NCBI GenBank assembly: GCA_963739515.1
Contig: CAVUAO010000002.1
Coordinates: forward strand, 558,001 to 622,000
Length of the DNA: 64,000 nt
Direction: 5' to 3'
Origin: JBFYTX01 sp963739515
GTDB taxonomy: Bacteria > Chloroflexota > Dehalococcoidia > Dehalococcoidales > RBG-16-60-22
Part shown: piece after piece, positions 8,825 to 17,728 of the stretch
How the letters are laid out: the number at the start of each line of letters is the position of its first letter
Numbering within the stretch: the first letter of the stretch is position 1
The notes under the pieces: generated by a model
Seen by the model: only the letters and a program-made list of their open reading frames with translations
Database searches by the model: none
What the model was told of the DNA's origin: nothing
Translations under genes and position numbers: made by a program

Positions 8825-9346
8825 GTGGCCGGCATAAACGCAGATATCTCCGGGGAAAAATTGACTTTCCGGTGTACATTTATCATTTTACCGCTGGCAT
8901 TACTTGTTGTTTCGCTAGTCCTTACCGCCGTTTTTTATCACGCCATGCCGGACCGGGTAGCTTATCACTTTCAGAACGGGTCGCCGGACAGATGGATGGA
9001 GCGCGGCACTTTCATAACCTGGCTGCTTGTCCCGCAGGCGGTTTTCACCCTGCTGGCTTTCATCGTGGTCAGGCTGGTATTGTTCAGCGCGCGCTACTGG
9101 CCGGCGGAAAATACCGCTATGAGAAGGATATTGCCGGTCATGGGCAACATGGTAGCCCTGCCACAGATTATCCTCACCTTTGCAATGCTCGATATTTTCC
9201 TATACAATGCATATCAAATAAAGCTGATACCTTTATGGATATTCGCCCTGGTCATCATGATAGCGGGCGGCGCGGTCCTGGTCGTATCCTTTATTCGGAC
9301 GGGGCGCACGACGCGCCGCCAGCGCGTTAAAACCCGCCAGGAGTAA
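8825..9346 (+). CDS. DUF1648 domain membrane protein
   Basis: 173 residues with four membrane segments. The loop after the first one reads MPDRVAYHFQNGSPDRWM, the conserved DUF1648 pattern (PxxVxxHFxxxGxPD). That domain is found in SdpI-type immunity proteins and uncharacterised membrane proteins. GTG start with a modest AAGGCAG upstream. It ends 5 bases before glyQS and is likely read into it. Confidence 0.75.
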   Translation: MAGINADISGEKLTFRCTFIILPLALLVVSLVLTAVFYHAMPDRVAYHFQNGSPDRWMERGTFITWLLVPQAVFTLLAFIVVRLVLFSARYWPAENTAMRRILPVMGNMVALPQIILTFAMLDIFLYNAYQIKLIPLWIFALVIMIAGGAVLVVSFIRTGRTTRRQRVKTRQE

Positions 9347-9351
9347 CAATA

Positions 9352-10716
9352 ATGTCCGAAAAAGTACCCGGTAAACTCAGCATGGAAAAGCTCGTCTCAT
9401 TATGCCAGCGGCGCGGCTTTATCTTCCCCAGCAGCGATATTTACGGAGGACTGTCCGGCTGCTGGGACTACGGCCCCATAGGCATCGAGCTGAAACGGAA
9501 CGTCAAAGAAGCCTGGTGGCGGACGATAGTGCAGGAACGGGACGACATGCTCGGGATGGACACCAGTATTCTCATGAACTCCAAGGTCTGGGAAGCCAGC
9601 GGGCATGTCACCAGCTTTTCCGACCCGCTGGTAGAATGCAAAAGCTGCCACCTGAGGTGGAAAGCCGACGACCTGACCGAAAATAAATGCCCCTCCTGCA
9701 GCGGCGAGCTAACCGAAGAGCGCATGTTCAACACCATGTTCAAGACCTTCTTCGGGCCGGTGGAAGAAGAAGCCAGCATCGCCTATTTGCGGCCGGAGAC
9801 CGCCCAGGGCATGTTCGTCAACTTCCAGAACGCCCTCAATACCAGTCGAAAACGGCTACCCTTCGGCATCGCCCAGCAGGGCAAAGCTTTCCGCAACGAA
9901 ATAACCACCGGCAACTTTATTTTCCGGAGTCGGGAATTCGAGATAATGGAGTTCGAATACTTCGTCAAACCGGGGACAGACCAGCAATGGTTCGACTACT
10001 GGGTAGCAGAGCGCCTCAACTGGTATACCAAGCTGGGCATCAATAAAGACCACCTTAAATTGCACCAGCACCCTAAAGAAAAACTGGCTCACTACGCCCG
10101 CGCCGTTTCAGACATCATTTACCAGTTCCCCCACGGCTGGGAGGAGCTGGAGGGTATCGCCAACCGGACGGACTACGACCTTAAACAGCATGCCGCCGCC
10201 AGCGGTAAAAGCATGGAATACTTTGATGAAGAGACAAAAGAGCATTATGTACCTTATGTCGTCGAGCCTTCCGCGGGAGTCGACCGAGCGATATTGGCGT
10301 TCCTCTGCGACGCTTACGACGAAGAGCCGGACAAGGACGAGATACGGGTAGTCCTGCATTTCCACCCGGACATCGCCCCGATAAAAGTGGCCGTCCTGCC
10401 GCTGAGCCGGAAGGAGAACTTGGCGGCCTTTGCCCGGGACGTTTATAACACCCTCCGGCCCTGCTTCACCACACAGTACGACGATACCCAGAGCATCGGG
10501 CGGCGCTACCGCCGGCAGGATGAGCTGGGGACACCCTACTGCGTAACTCTAGACTTCCAGTCGCTGGAAGATAACATGGCCACCATCCGCGAGCGCGACA
10601 GCATGAAGCAGATACGCGTACCCATCGCCGTCTTAAAGGGCACCCTGCTGGCCAAGCTGGCCGGGGAAGACCTGTTCGTGCTGCCGGAAGGCGGCGTCAT
10701 CTGGAAGCAGGAATAA
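9352..10716 (+). CDS. glyQS: Glycyl-tRNA synthetase, single-chain alpha2 type
   Basis: 454-residue class II synthetase of the dimeric type (not alpha2-beta2). N-terminal KLVSLCQRRGFIFPSSDIYGG opens the catalytic domain. A Cys4 zinc insertion uses CKSCHLRW and CPSCSG (about 97-120). Motif 2 is in FRNEITTGNFIFRSREFEIMEFEYF form and motif 3 in PSAGVDRAIL. The C-terminal HGTP anticodon domain (from about 340) carries VAVLPLSRKE and YDDTQSIGRRYRRQDELG. ATG with AGGAG upstream. No T-box is seen before it, unlike ileS in this window. Confidence 0.97.
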   Translation: MSEKVPGKLSMEKLVSLCQRRGFIFPSSDIYGGLSGCWDYGPIGIELKRNVKEAWWRTIVQERDDMLGMDTSILMNSKVWEASGHVTSFSDPLVECKSCHLRWKADDLTENKCPSCSGELTEERMFNTMFKTFFGPVEEEASIAYLRPETAQGMFVNFQNALNTSRKRLPFGIAQQGKAFRNEITTGNFIFRSREFEIMEFEYFVKPGTDQQWFDYWVAERLNWYTKLGINKDHLKLHQHPKEKLAHYARAVSDIIYQFPHGWEELEGIANRTDYDLKQHAAASGKSMEYFDEETKEHYVPYVVEPSAGVDRAILAFLCDAYDEEPDKDEIRVVLHFHPDIAPIKVAVLPLSRKENLAAFARDVYNTLRPCFTTQYDDTQSIGRRYRRQDELGTPYCVTLDFQSLEDNMATIRERDSMKQIRVPIAVLKGTLLAKLAGEDLFVLPEGGVIWKQE

Positions 10717-10762
10717 AAGGAAAAATTTAAACTCTAAATCTTAAACGGGGTAAAGAAGGATA

Positions 10763-11140
10763 ATGAATCCCGGTCTTATCAGGGCGGTCATCGTGGTCAC
10801 GGTCGCCCTGATATTTTATTCCATCGGGGTTATCACCGAACAGAGAAAAGGCACCGTGACGCGCCTCGTTCTGTTTTTTCTGACGGCAGGTGTCCTTTTG
10901 GATATCACTTCCACGACCCTGATGATAATCAGCTCCGGCAACATCCCCATCACCGTTCACGGGATTATCGGCTATACGGCTTTGACTGTAATGCTCATCG
11001 ATGCCATCCTGATATGGCGGCACTGGCATAAAAACGGCGGTAGCGCAGTGCCACACTCCCTGCACCTTTATACGCGCATCGCTTACGGGTGGTGGGTTAT
11101 CGCTTATATCGCCGGGGCGATTATTTCAATGACGCTTTAG
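10763..11140 (+). CDS. HsmA-like (TIGR03987) four-helix membrane protein
   Basis: 125 residues with four hydrophobic helices. The second helix holds a GVLLDITSTTLM stretch and the third a VHGIIGYTAL stretch. These, and WRHWHKNG in the loop, fit the TIGR03987/HsmA family. Function is unknown to me. Starts 46 bases after glyQS with GTAAAGAAGGATA before the ATG, so co-transcription is possible. Confidence 0.7.
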   Translation: MNPGLIRAVIVVTVALIFYSIGVITEQRKGTVTRLVLFFLTAGVLLDITSTTLMIISSGNIPITVHGIIGYTALTVMLIDAILIWRHWHKNGGSAVPHSLHLYTRIAYGWWVIAYIAGAIISMTL

Positions 11141-11184
11141 ATATAGCCAAAATGTTCTCTTAATTATAAAAACGGGAAACAGGG

Positions 11185-11895
11185 GTGAAATCTATAAATA
11201 AAAAATACGATGCCGTCATCTTCGACCTTTTCGGGACACTGGTTGATGTCTTTTCACGCCAGGATTACGAAAATGTCGTGGCTTTGATGGTGGCAGCTTT
11301 GAAAGCCCCCTACGATGATTTCTATAAAATATGGACGCAGACGGGCAACCAGCGCACTACCGGCGCTTTCCGAACTATGGAGGAAAACCTCGAATTTATC
11401 TGCCGGGAACTTAAGGTGTCCGTAACCGGCACTCAAATAGAGAAGGCAAAACAGGCTAGATTCAGCTACGTGGCACGCGCGCTAACGCCCCGCAAGGACG
11501 CCATAGAAGTACTTTCGCGTTTGAAGTCACAAGGCTACCGCACGGGCCTCATCAGCAACTGTTCCACTGAACCCCCGATAATCTGGCCGAGTACGCCATT
11601 CGCGCCGCTAATAGACAAGGCGATTTTTTCCAGTACGGCGGGGATGCAAAAGCCCGACCCACGTATTTACCGTTTGGCCATCGAGCAACTAAAGATCGCG
11701 CCGGGAAAATGCCTTTATATCGGTGACGGAGAAAGTCATGAGTTGACCGGCGCCGCCATGGCAGGAATGAACCCCGTCCTGATCCATTCCACTAATGAAG
11801 ATAGAACCGGCACCATGCATTTAAGCGAGGAAATCGATGACTGGCCATGCCCGAGGATTTCCTCACTGATAGAAGTCTTAAACCTAGTTAAGTAA
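11185..11895 (+). CDS. HAD-superfamily hydrolase
   Basis: 236 residues. HAD motif I is FDLFGTLVD near residue 13 (the second Asp of the usual DxD is replaced by F, as in haloacid dehalogenase-type members). Motif II is LISNCS, motif III the Lys in MQKPDPRIY, and motif IV GDGESHE. A helical cap lies between motifs I and II. Likely a phosphatase or dehalogenase-like enzyme; substrate not predictable. GTG start preceded by GGAAACAGG. Its stop abuts the stop of the convergent SDR gene. Confidence 0.85.
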   Translation: MKSINKKYDAVIFDLFGTLVDVFSRQDYENVVALMVAALKAPYDDFYKIWTQTGNQRTTGAFRTMEENLEFICRELKVSVTGTQIEKAKQARFSYVARALTPRKDAIEVLSRLKSQGYRTGLISNCSTEPPIIWPSTPFAPLIDKAIFSSTAGMQKPDPRIYRLAIEQLKIAPGKCLYIGDGESHELTGAAMAGMNPVLIHSTNEDRTGTMHLSEEIDDWPCPRISSLIEVLNLVK

Positions 11896-12759
11896 TCATC
11901 TTTCCGAAGCCCGGAGTCCTCTGAAGGTGCTTCCGGCGTCGAAATGGCTCATTGGCTTACCACCGGCGACGCTGAGCATCTGACCAGTCATGAACGACGA
12001 CATCTCCGAAGCCAGGAACAGGATAACGGTGGCGATTTCCTCCGGCAGACCGGCCCTCCCCAGCGGCGAAGCACTACCGATACGGTCGAGGGCGGCGTCC
12101 CTTTCCGCTTCCGGCACGTTAGCCAGCACGGGGTCCCAGAAAGGCGTCTTGACCGGGCCGGGCAAAATGCCATTGACGTTGATATTGTTGGGGCCCAACT
12201 CATAGGCGAGATTATAGACCGTACCGATGATGGCGGCCTTGGCGCCGTGATAGTCCACGGAGGGGCCAGGCGGGTCATAGACGCCCATCGAGGAGACCAG
12301 GACAATCTTGCCGGACTTCTGTTTTTTCATGTAGGGCACGACTTCCTTGCAGAAGATGACGTGCCCCTTATAATTGAGGCTGGTCATGAGGTCGAAGTAC
12401 TTTTCGTCGGTATTTTCCACACCCATCGCGGGCCTTTCGCCGGGCTGAAGCTGTCTGACCCGAGTGCGGGGGATGCTGCCTCCGGCGCAACCGACCAGGA
12501 TATCGACCGTGCCGAACTTTTTCACCGTACGGTCGACACAGTCCTTGATAGCCTTAGAATCGGTGATATCGCAATTGATATAGAGGGCTTCGCTGCCCTT
12601 TTTAGTAGCGTCCGCGGCAGTCTTTTTACCTTCATCGTCCTTGACATCGGCGATAACGCAGTGACAGCCTTCCTCGGCGAAGAGAGTAGCGGCGGCCCGC
12701 CCCATGCCGGTGGCGCCGCCGTTAATGATGGCGACTTTCCCAGGCAGCAGTTTCTTCAT
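11896..12759 (-). CDS. Classical short-chain dehydrogenase/reductase
   Basis: 287 residues. It has the cofactor motif GGATGMGRAAATLF near the N-terminus, the VGCAGG version of NNAG, catalytic Ser in LVSSMG, and YHGAK as YxxxK. It ends in a typical substrate loop and FMTGQMLSVAGG. An insert of about 20 residues after VGCAGG is longer than usual. ATG with GGGAGG 7 bases upstream. Specific substrate unknown. Confidence 0.88.
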   Translation of the reverse strand: MKKLLPGKVAIINGGATGMGRAAATLFAEEGCHCVIADVKDDEGKKTAADATKKGSEALYINCDITDSKAIKDCVDRTVKKFGTVDILVGCAGGSIPRTRVRQLQPGERPAMGVENTDEKYFDLMTSLNYKGHVIFCKEVVPYMKKQKSGKIVLVSSMGVYDPPGPSVDYHGAKAAIIGTVYNLAYELGPNNINVNGILPGPVKTPFWDPVLANVPEAERDAALDRIGSASPLGRAGLPEEIATVILFLASEMSSFMTGQMLSVAGGKPMSHFDAGSTFRGLRASER

Positions 12760-12903
12760 AAATGTTCCTCCCGGGGATGTTTTTCAGTCTTCGGGACAAT
12801 CATAGCTCAAGGAGGGGAAATACAGCAAATCGAGGCGAAAAATCCCCCCTTTCTCCACCCTCATATGAGTTAAAAATGTGAGTGGTTTGGTAGAGATGAT
12901 ACC

Positions 12904-12932
12904 TTGACAAACGCCCGATATCATGTTAGATT
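12904..12932 (+). promoter_or_regulatory. Promoter of the trp operon leader
   Basis: TTGACA (12904-12909), a 17-base spacer, and TAGATT (12927-12932) with a TG two bases before the -10 (extended -10). Transcription would begin near 12939, just ahead of the T-box leader. Confidence 0.7.
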
Positions 12933-13061
12933 GAAAATAATAAAATTATGTAAAGGCTGTGAACCGGAATAGTAAGCCCGCGAGCGGGGCAAAGAGAGTC
13001 GGGGAAGGTGTGAGCCGACGCCAGCGCCGGGGCCGAATGGACCGGGGAGCCGCAAGCCGAA

Positions 13062-13085
13062 CCCTTCGACAAGCTCAGGGTGAGC
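13062..13085. repeat. Short dispersed repeat inside the trp T-box leader
   Basis: CCCTTCGACAAGCTCAGGG plus GTGAGC is an imperfect palindrome of a kind that recurs in intergenic DNA of many bacterial genomes. That is recalled from experience, not checked here. It lies in the variable linker of the leader, where an insertion would be tolerated. Confidence 0.5.
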
Positions 13086-13219
13086 AAAGAAGTTATTAGG
13101 ACTTGCCGCAGGGGAAGCGTTAAAGAATCCCGGGGTATCGTTCCAATGAAGTCGGGACTGTACCCGCTGAGATGTCCTTCCTGACGGAAGGATAAAAAGG
13201 GTGGCACCGCGGTCATATC

Positions 13220-13250
13220 AGCCCCCGCCCCTTTAGAGGTGGGGGCTTTT
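13220..13250 (+). terminator. T-box-controlled intrinsic terminator
   Basis: AGCCCCC (13220-13226) pairs with GGGGGCT (13241-13247), extended inward by GCC/GGT, followed by TTTT-G-TTTT. It ends about 16 bases before the trpE start and is the off-state structure of the leader. Confidence 0.92.
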
Positions 13251-13266
13251 TGTTTTGGGGAAAAAG

Positions 13267-14694
13267 ATGTACCATCCCACACTGGAAGAATTGAAAAAGA
13301 TGAAAAAACCAGGCAACCTGGTGCCGGTCTACCGGGAAATCAAGGCCGACCTAGATACGCCCGTGTCCGCCTATCTCAAGATAGCCCGCGGCAAGTATTC
13401 CTTCCTGCTGGAGAGCGTGGAGGGGGGAGAAAGGCTGGCGCGCTACAGCTTCCTGGGGACAGAACCTTCGCTGGTCATAAAAACCGAGAGCCAAAAGCGG
13501 GTCGACCCGCTGAAACTGATCGAAAAGGAATTCAAGAAATATCAGCCGGTGGCGGTGGCAGGACTGCCCAGGTTCCACGGAGGCATGGTGGGCTACCTGG
13601 GTTACGAGGTGGCCGGCTCATTTGAAAAGCTGCCCTCGCCGGAAAGAGACGACATCAAACTGCCCGAGGCGGTCATGATGCTGGCGGACACCCTGCTTAT
13701 CTTCGACCACCTGACCCATGTCATTAAAGTGGTCTCCCACGCACGCCTCGACGGAGACATCGAGGCCCACTACCGCGAAGCCACACGGAAAATCGACCGC
13801 CTGGTGGCCAGGCTCAATAAACCGTTACCGGCACAGGAACCCGATGTAATGACGGCAGGCAAATCAAAGCTAAAATCAAATCTCACAAAAAAGCAATACG
13901 AAAATATCGTGACGCGCATCAAAAAATACATCTACGACGGCGATATTATCCAGGCCGTGCCCTCGCTGCGGCTGGCGCGGCGCACCAATGCCAGCCCCTT
14001 CGCCATCTACCGCGCCCTGCGCTCGGTCAATCCGTCACCATACATGTATTTCCTCCATTTGGGGGACTTCAATATCGTCGGGACTTCCCCGGAGCTGCTG
14101 GTGCGCGTCGAGGACGGCAGCGTCTCCAACCACCCCATCGCCGGCACCCGTCCGCGCAGTCCGGACAATCGGAAGGACAAAGCTCTCGAAGACGAACTTA
14201 AAAACGACGAAAAAGAGCGCGCCGAGCATGTCATGCTGGTGGACCTCGCTCGCAACGACGTCGGCAGAATCAGCCAGCCCGGCACGGTACAGGTCACCCA
14301 GTTCATGGACATCGAGCGCTACTCGCACGTCATGCACCTGGTGTCGCACGTCCAGGGCAAGCTCAGTCAAGGCCTCACACAGTTCGACGCTTTGCGGGCC
14401 TGCTTCCCGGCGGGGACGGTCTCCGGCGCGCCCAAGATACGCGCCATGCAGATTATCGCCGAGCTCGAACCGGACAAGCGGGGACCTTACGCGGGGGCGG
14501 TGGGCTACTTCGATTTCCGCGGCAACATGGACACCGCCATCACCATCCGCACCATCATCGTCAAGGAAGGCACCGCCTACGTGCAGGCGGGGGCTGGCAT
14601 CGTGGCGGACTCTGTACCGGAAAAAGAGTACCAGGAGTGCCTGAATAAAGCCCAGGCGCTGCTCACCGCCATCGATAACGCGGAGGCGGGGTGA
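13267..14694 (+). CDS. trpE: Anthranilate synthase component I
   Basis: 475 residues. It makes anthranilate from chorismate with ammonia from TrpG. The N-terminal half carries the LLES(V)EGG segment for Trp feedback. The chorismate-binding half has DIIQAVPSLRLARR, PSPYMYFL, IAGTRPRS, DLARNDVGRI, FPAGTVSGAPKIRAM and QAGAGIVADS. A TTG four codons upstream is possible, but the ATG at 13267 has GGGG directly before it at good spacing. First gene of trpEGDCFBA and regulated by the T-box leader. Confidence 0.97.
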   Translation: MYHPTLEELKKMKKPGNLVPVYREIKADLDTPVSAYLKIARGKYSFLLESVEGGERLARYSFLGTEPSLVIKTESQKRVDPLKLIEKEFKKYQPVAVAGLPRFHGGMVGYLGYEVAGSFEKLPSPERDDIKLPEAVMMLADTLLIFDHLTHVIKVVSHARLDGDIEAHYREATRKIDRLVARLNKPLPAQEPDVMTAGKSKLKSNLTKKQYENIVTRIKKYIYDGDIIQAVPSLRLARRTNASPFAIYRALRSVNPSPYMYFLHLGDFNIVGTSPELLVRVEDGSVSNHPIAGTRPRSPDNRKDKALEDELKNDEKERAEHVMLVDLARNDVGRISQPGTVQVTQFMDIERYSHVMHLVSHVQGKLSQGLTQFDALRACFPAGTVSGAPKIRAMQIIAELEPDKRGPYAGAVGYFDFRGNMDTAITIRTIIVKEGTAYVQAGAGIVADSVPEKEYQECLNKAQALLTAIDNAEAG

Positions 14695-14695
14695 A

Positions 14696-15268
14696 ATGAT
14701 ATTATTAATAGATAATTACGATAGCTTTACCTACAATCTCTACCAGTACCTAAGTGAATTGGGTGAAGAGGTAAAAACGGCACGCAACGACAGGATAACG
14801 ATAAAAGAGATAGAGAGGATGGGTCCGGAGCGCATCGTTATCTCGCCGGGGCCGGGCAGGCCGGAGGACGCCGGAATCTCTAACGAAGTCATACTTAAAT
14901 TCGGGGAGCGGCTACCGATACTGGGGGTATGCCTGGGACACCAGTGCATCGGCTACGCCTACGGGGGGACGGTGGACCACGCGGGTGAAATAAAACACGG
15001 CAAAACGTCGCTAATTTACCACGACGGCAAAGGCGTTTTTAAAGGCATCGCTAGTCCTTTCCCGGCGGTACGTTACCACTCCCTGGCGATAAAGCGCTAC
15101 AGCCTGCCGGACTGCCTGGAGGTAAGCGCCTGGACGGAAAACGATATCATCATGGGGGTGCGCCACCGGCAGTACCCAGTGGAGGGCGTGCAGTTCCACC
15201 CGGAATCGATATTAACTAAGGAAGGAAAAACGATACTGAAGAACTTTTTACACGGGAATGACAGATAA
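14696..15268 (+). CDS. trpG: Anthranilate synthase component II (glutamine amidotransferase)
   Basis: 190-residue class I amidotransferase that supplies ammonia to TrpE. The opening LLIDNYDSFTYNL, oxyanion SPGPGRPEDAG, nucleophile Cys in GVCLGHQCIGYAYGG (C79) and the His-Glu pair in VQFHPESI are all present. It starts 1 base after the trpE stop. Being the only such subunit visible, it could also serve 4-amino-4-deoxychorismate synthase, as in other bacteria with an amphibolic TrpG/PabA. Confidence 0.96.
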   Translation: MILLIDNYDSFTYNLYQYLSELGEEVKTARNDRITIKEIERMGPERIVISPGPGRPEDAGISNEVILKFGERLPILGVCLGHQCIGYAYGGTVDHAGEIKHGKTSLIYHDGKGVFKGIASPFPAVRYHSLAIKRYSLPDCLEVSAWTENDIIMGVRHRQYPVEGVQFHPESILTKEGKTILKNFLHGNDR

Positions 15269-15277
15269 GGAAAAACA

Positions 15278-16318
15278 ATGATTAAAGAAGCCATCGCCAC
15301 GCTGGTGGAGCGCAAGTCCCTCACCTACGAAGAAGCCTACTTCGTCATGGGGGAGATAATGGGCGGGGAGGCCACGCAGGCGCAGATAGCGTCCTTTCTC
15401 ACCGCCTTGCGACTGAAAGGCGAGACCGTCGACGAGATAGCCGGGATGGCCAGCGTCATGCGGGCTAAAGCCACCCCCGTAAAAATAGCGGGTCCGGCTA
15501 TCGACATCGTGGGGACGGGGGGAGACGGGGCCGGCACTTTCAATATCTCCACGGCGGCGGCGTTCGTGACGGCCGGGGCGGGGCTTAAGGTAGCCAAACA
15601 CGGCAACCGCGGCGCCTCCAGCCAGTGCGGCAGCGCCGACGTCCTCGAAGCGCTGGGGGTCAAGATAGACCTCGGTCCGGGGGAGGTCGCCGCATGCATC
15701 GAAAAAGTGGGCATCGGCTTCATGTTCGCCCCGGTTTACCACCCGGCCATGAAGTACGCCGCGCCGGTCCGCCGGGAAATGGGGATACGCACCGTATTTA
15801 ATATATTGGGGCCGCTAACCAATCCGGCTCAGGTCGAATACCTGCTGCTCGGCGTGCCGAGCGAAGAGCTTGGCCATAAAATAGCCGCCGTCCTCCATCG
15901 ACTCGGTATCAAACACGCGCTGGTGGTACACGGCAAAGATGGCCTGGACGAAATATCGCTAAGCGGAAAATCGATAATCTGGGACGTTACCACCGAGAAA
16001 CTATCGCCTTCCTATGAAGTTTCCCCGAAGAGTTTCGGTTTCGATAAAGCGGAGATAAGCCAGATAAAGGGTGGCACCGCCAAGGAAAACGCCGAAGCGA
16101 TGCATAATATTCTGGACGGGAAAAAGGGCGCCCTACGGGATATCACGGTAATTAACGCCGCCGCGGCGCTTATCGCGGGAAATGTCACCTCCGACATGAA
16201 AGAGGCGGCGCGCCTGGCCGGAGAAGCTATCGATAGCGGGAAAGCTAAAAAAATACTTTACGACCTGGTGGAAATGAGCTGGAGCCTGGCGCAAAATGCC
16301 AAAGACAATACTGGATAA
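15278..16318 (+). CDS. trpD: Anthranilate phosphoribosyltransferase
   Basis: 346 residues, normal length. It joins anthranilate to PRPP. Signature segments are GTGGDGAGTFNISTAAAF for PRPP/Mg and KHGNRGASSQCGSADVLEALG; NILGPLTNPA and the VHGKDGLDE stretch follow. ATG with AAGGAAA upstream. Its 3' end overlaps the trpC start by 23 bases in another frame, which favours coupled translation. Confidence 0.97.
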   Translation: MIKEAIATLVERKSLTYEEAYFVMGEIMGGEATQAQIASFLTALRLKGETVDEIAGMASVMRAKATPVKIAGPAIDIVGTGGDGAGTFNISTAAAFVTAGAGLKVAKHGNRGASSQCGSADVLEALGVKIDLGPGEVAACIEKVGIGFMFAPVYHPAMKYAAPVRREMGIRTVFNILGPLTNPAQVEYLLLGVPSEELGHKIAAVLHRLGIKHALVVHGKDGLDEISLSGKSIIWDVTTEKLSPSYEVSPKSFGFDKAEISQIKGGTAKENAEAMHNILDGKKGALRDITVINAAAALIAGNVTSDMKEAARLAGEAIDSGKAKKILYDLVEMSWSLAQNAKDNTG

Positions 16319-17075
16319 AATCCTCGCCACGAAGAAGCGGGAAGTCGAACGCCACAAGCAGGCCGTGCGCCTCTCCTGCCTGCTGGAGTGCATCGGCCGG
16401 CGGAAGGCGCCGCTGGTCTTTGCCGAGGCCCTAAAGGGCGAGGGAATAAAACTCATCGCCGAGGTAAAGAAAGCCTCTCCTTCCAAAGGTATTTTGCGGC
16501 CTTATTTCGACCCCATGGCGCTGGCTAAGACCTACGCCGAGAATGGCGCCGCGGCCATCTCCGTGCTGACCGACGCCGAATACTTCCAGGGGAGCCCCGA
16601 GCACCTGGCGGCGATAAGGCAGGTGGTAAGTTTACCCCTGCTGCGCAAAGACTTTATCTATGACGAATACCAGATTTACGAGTCCGCCGCTTACGGTGCC
16701 GACGCCCTGCTGCTAATCGCGGCCATACTGGAGGCCAAGCAGCTCGCGAAAATGATAAAGATGAGTCACAGCCTCGGGCTGGGATGCCTGGTGGAAGTAC
16801 ATAACGAGGAAGAGCTGAAGAAAGCACTGGACGGCAGGGCGGAAATCATCGGCATCAATAACCGAGACCTGAATACCTTCGAGGTAGACATCAGCACCAC
16901 GAAGCGCATCCTTCCCCTGATACCCGGAGGCAAAATAACGGTCAGCGAAAGCGGCATCAACAAGCGCGAGGATATCCGGAAGCTCAGAGACTGGGGCGTT
17001 AATGCCGTATTGATTGGCGAAGCGCTGGTCACTGCCCGGAATGTCGCGACCAAAATGAAGGAACTGATGTCATGA
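16296..17075 (+). CDS. trpC: Indole-3-glycerol phosphate synthase
   Basis: 259 residues, TIM barrel. It closes the indole ring by decarboxylating CdRP. LIAEVKKASPSKGIL holds the catalytic Lys and Glu at the N-terminus of the barrel; LLRKDFIYDEYQIYES and IIGINNRDLNTFEVD carry further active-site residues, and SESGINKREDI the phosphate loop. Overlaps trpD at its start and trpF by 4 bases (ATGA) at its end. Confidence 0.97.
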   Translation: MPKTILDKILATKKREVERHKQAVRLSCLLECIGRRKAPLVFAEALKGEGIKLIAEVKKASPSKGILRPYFDPMALAKTYAENGAAAISVLTDAEYFQGSPEHLAAIRQVVSLPLLRKDFIYDEYQIYESAAYGADALLLIAAILEAKQLAKMIKMSHSLGLGCLVEVHNEEELKKALDGRAEIIGINNRDLNTFEVDISTTKRILPLIPGGKITVSESGINKREDIRKLRDWGVNAVLIGEALVTARNVATKMKELMS

Positions 17076-17728
17076 CGGTAATAAAAATCTGCGGCATCAA
17101 GACCGAAGAGCAGGCCGTTGGGGCGGCCAAAGCCGGGGCCGACTTTATCGGGCTGGTATTTGCTCCAAGCCTCCGGCAGGTCACGCCGGATATTGCCTCA
17201 AAAATAATAAAAACATTAAAAAAGCGTAAGTCGAAGACGCAGGCGGTCGGCGTTTTCGTCAATATTCACGCCAGCACAATAAACCGGACAGCCGAGATAT
17301 GCGGGCTCGACCGGGTACAGCTCAGCGGCGACGAGCCGTGGGAATACTGCCGGGAAATCGAAAAGCCGATGATTAAAGTCATTCGGGTCGGCCGTATTAA
17401 CCCGCCGGAAGAAGTCATGAAGGACATCAGATACGGCATGAAGCTATTAAAGGGGCAGGAAATAATCATCCTGCTCGATACCGACGCACCCGAAAAATAC
17501 GGCGGCACGGGGCGGGCTTTCGACTGGAGACTGGCACAACCGATAGCCCGGGAGTTCCCGGTCATCATCGCCGGGGGGATGACGCCAGCCAACGTGGCCC
17601 AGGCGATAAAGATAATCTCTCCGTGGGGGGTCGATGTATCCACCGGGGTCGAGACCGGGGGAGTTAAAGACATGGATAAAATCAAAAAATTCATCGCAAT
17701 AGTGAAGCAGACCGATGCCCATGCCTGA
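17072..17728 (+). CDS. trpF: Phosphoribosylanthranilate isomerase
   Basis: 218 residues. KICGIKTEEQA supplies the catalytic Cys. GADFIGLVFAPSLRQV, LDRVQLSGDE, the general-acid Asp in LLDTDAPEKYGGTGRAFDW, IIAGGMTPANV and GVDVSTGVET follow in the family order. Stands between trpC and trpB with overlaps on both sides, so it belongs to one tightly coupled operon. Confidence 0.96.
   Translation: MTVIKICGIKTEEQAVGAAKAGADFIGLVFAPSLRQVTPDIASKIIKTLKKRKSKTQAVGVFVNIHASTINRTAEICGLDRVQLSGDEPWEYCREIEKPMIKVIRVGRINPPEEVMKDIRYGMKLLKGQEIIILLDTDAPEKYGGTGRAFDWRLAQPIAREFPVIIAGGMTPANVAQAIKIISPWGVDVSTGVETGGVKDMDKIKKFIAIVKQTDAHA

Larger units (their letters stand above)
12940..13250 (+). promoter_or_regulatory. T-box riboswitch, tryptophan-specific, in front of trpE
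   Basis: The leader holds the conserved T-box AGGGTGGCACCGCGG (13198-13212). Its TGGC bulge would pair with the GCCA end of uncharged tRNA-Trp. Stem I has the AGAGAGTCGGGG...GTGTGAGCCGAC apical arm. On its 3' side GAA-TGG-ACC presents TGG (13038-13040) as the specifier codon, so the sensor is for tryptophan. When tRNA-Trp is uncharged the antiterminator forms and trp genes are read; otherwise the GC hairpin at 13220-13247 terminates. A 24-base dispersed repeat sits between stem I and the antiterminator. Confidence 0.93.

Noticed and set aside
12926..13282. 118-codon minus-strand frame across the trp leader
   Set aside because: It lies over a T-box whose sequence is explained by RNA structure; the frame has no family match or ribosome-binding site.
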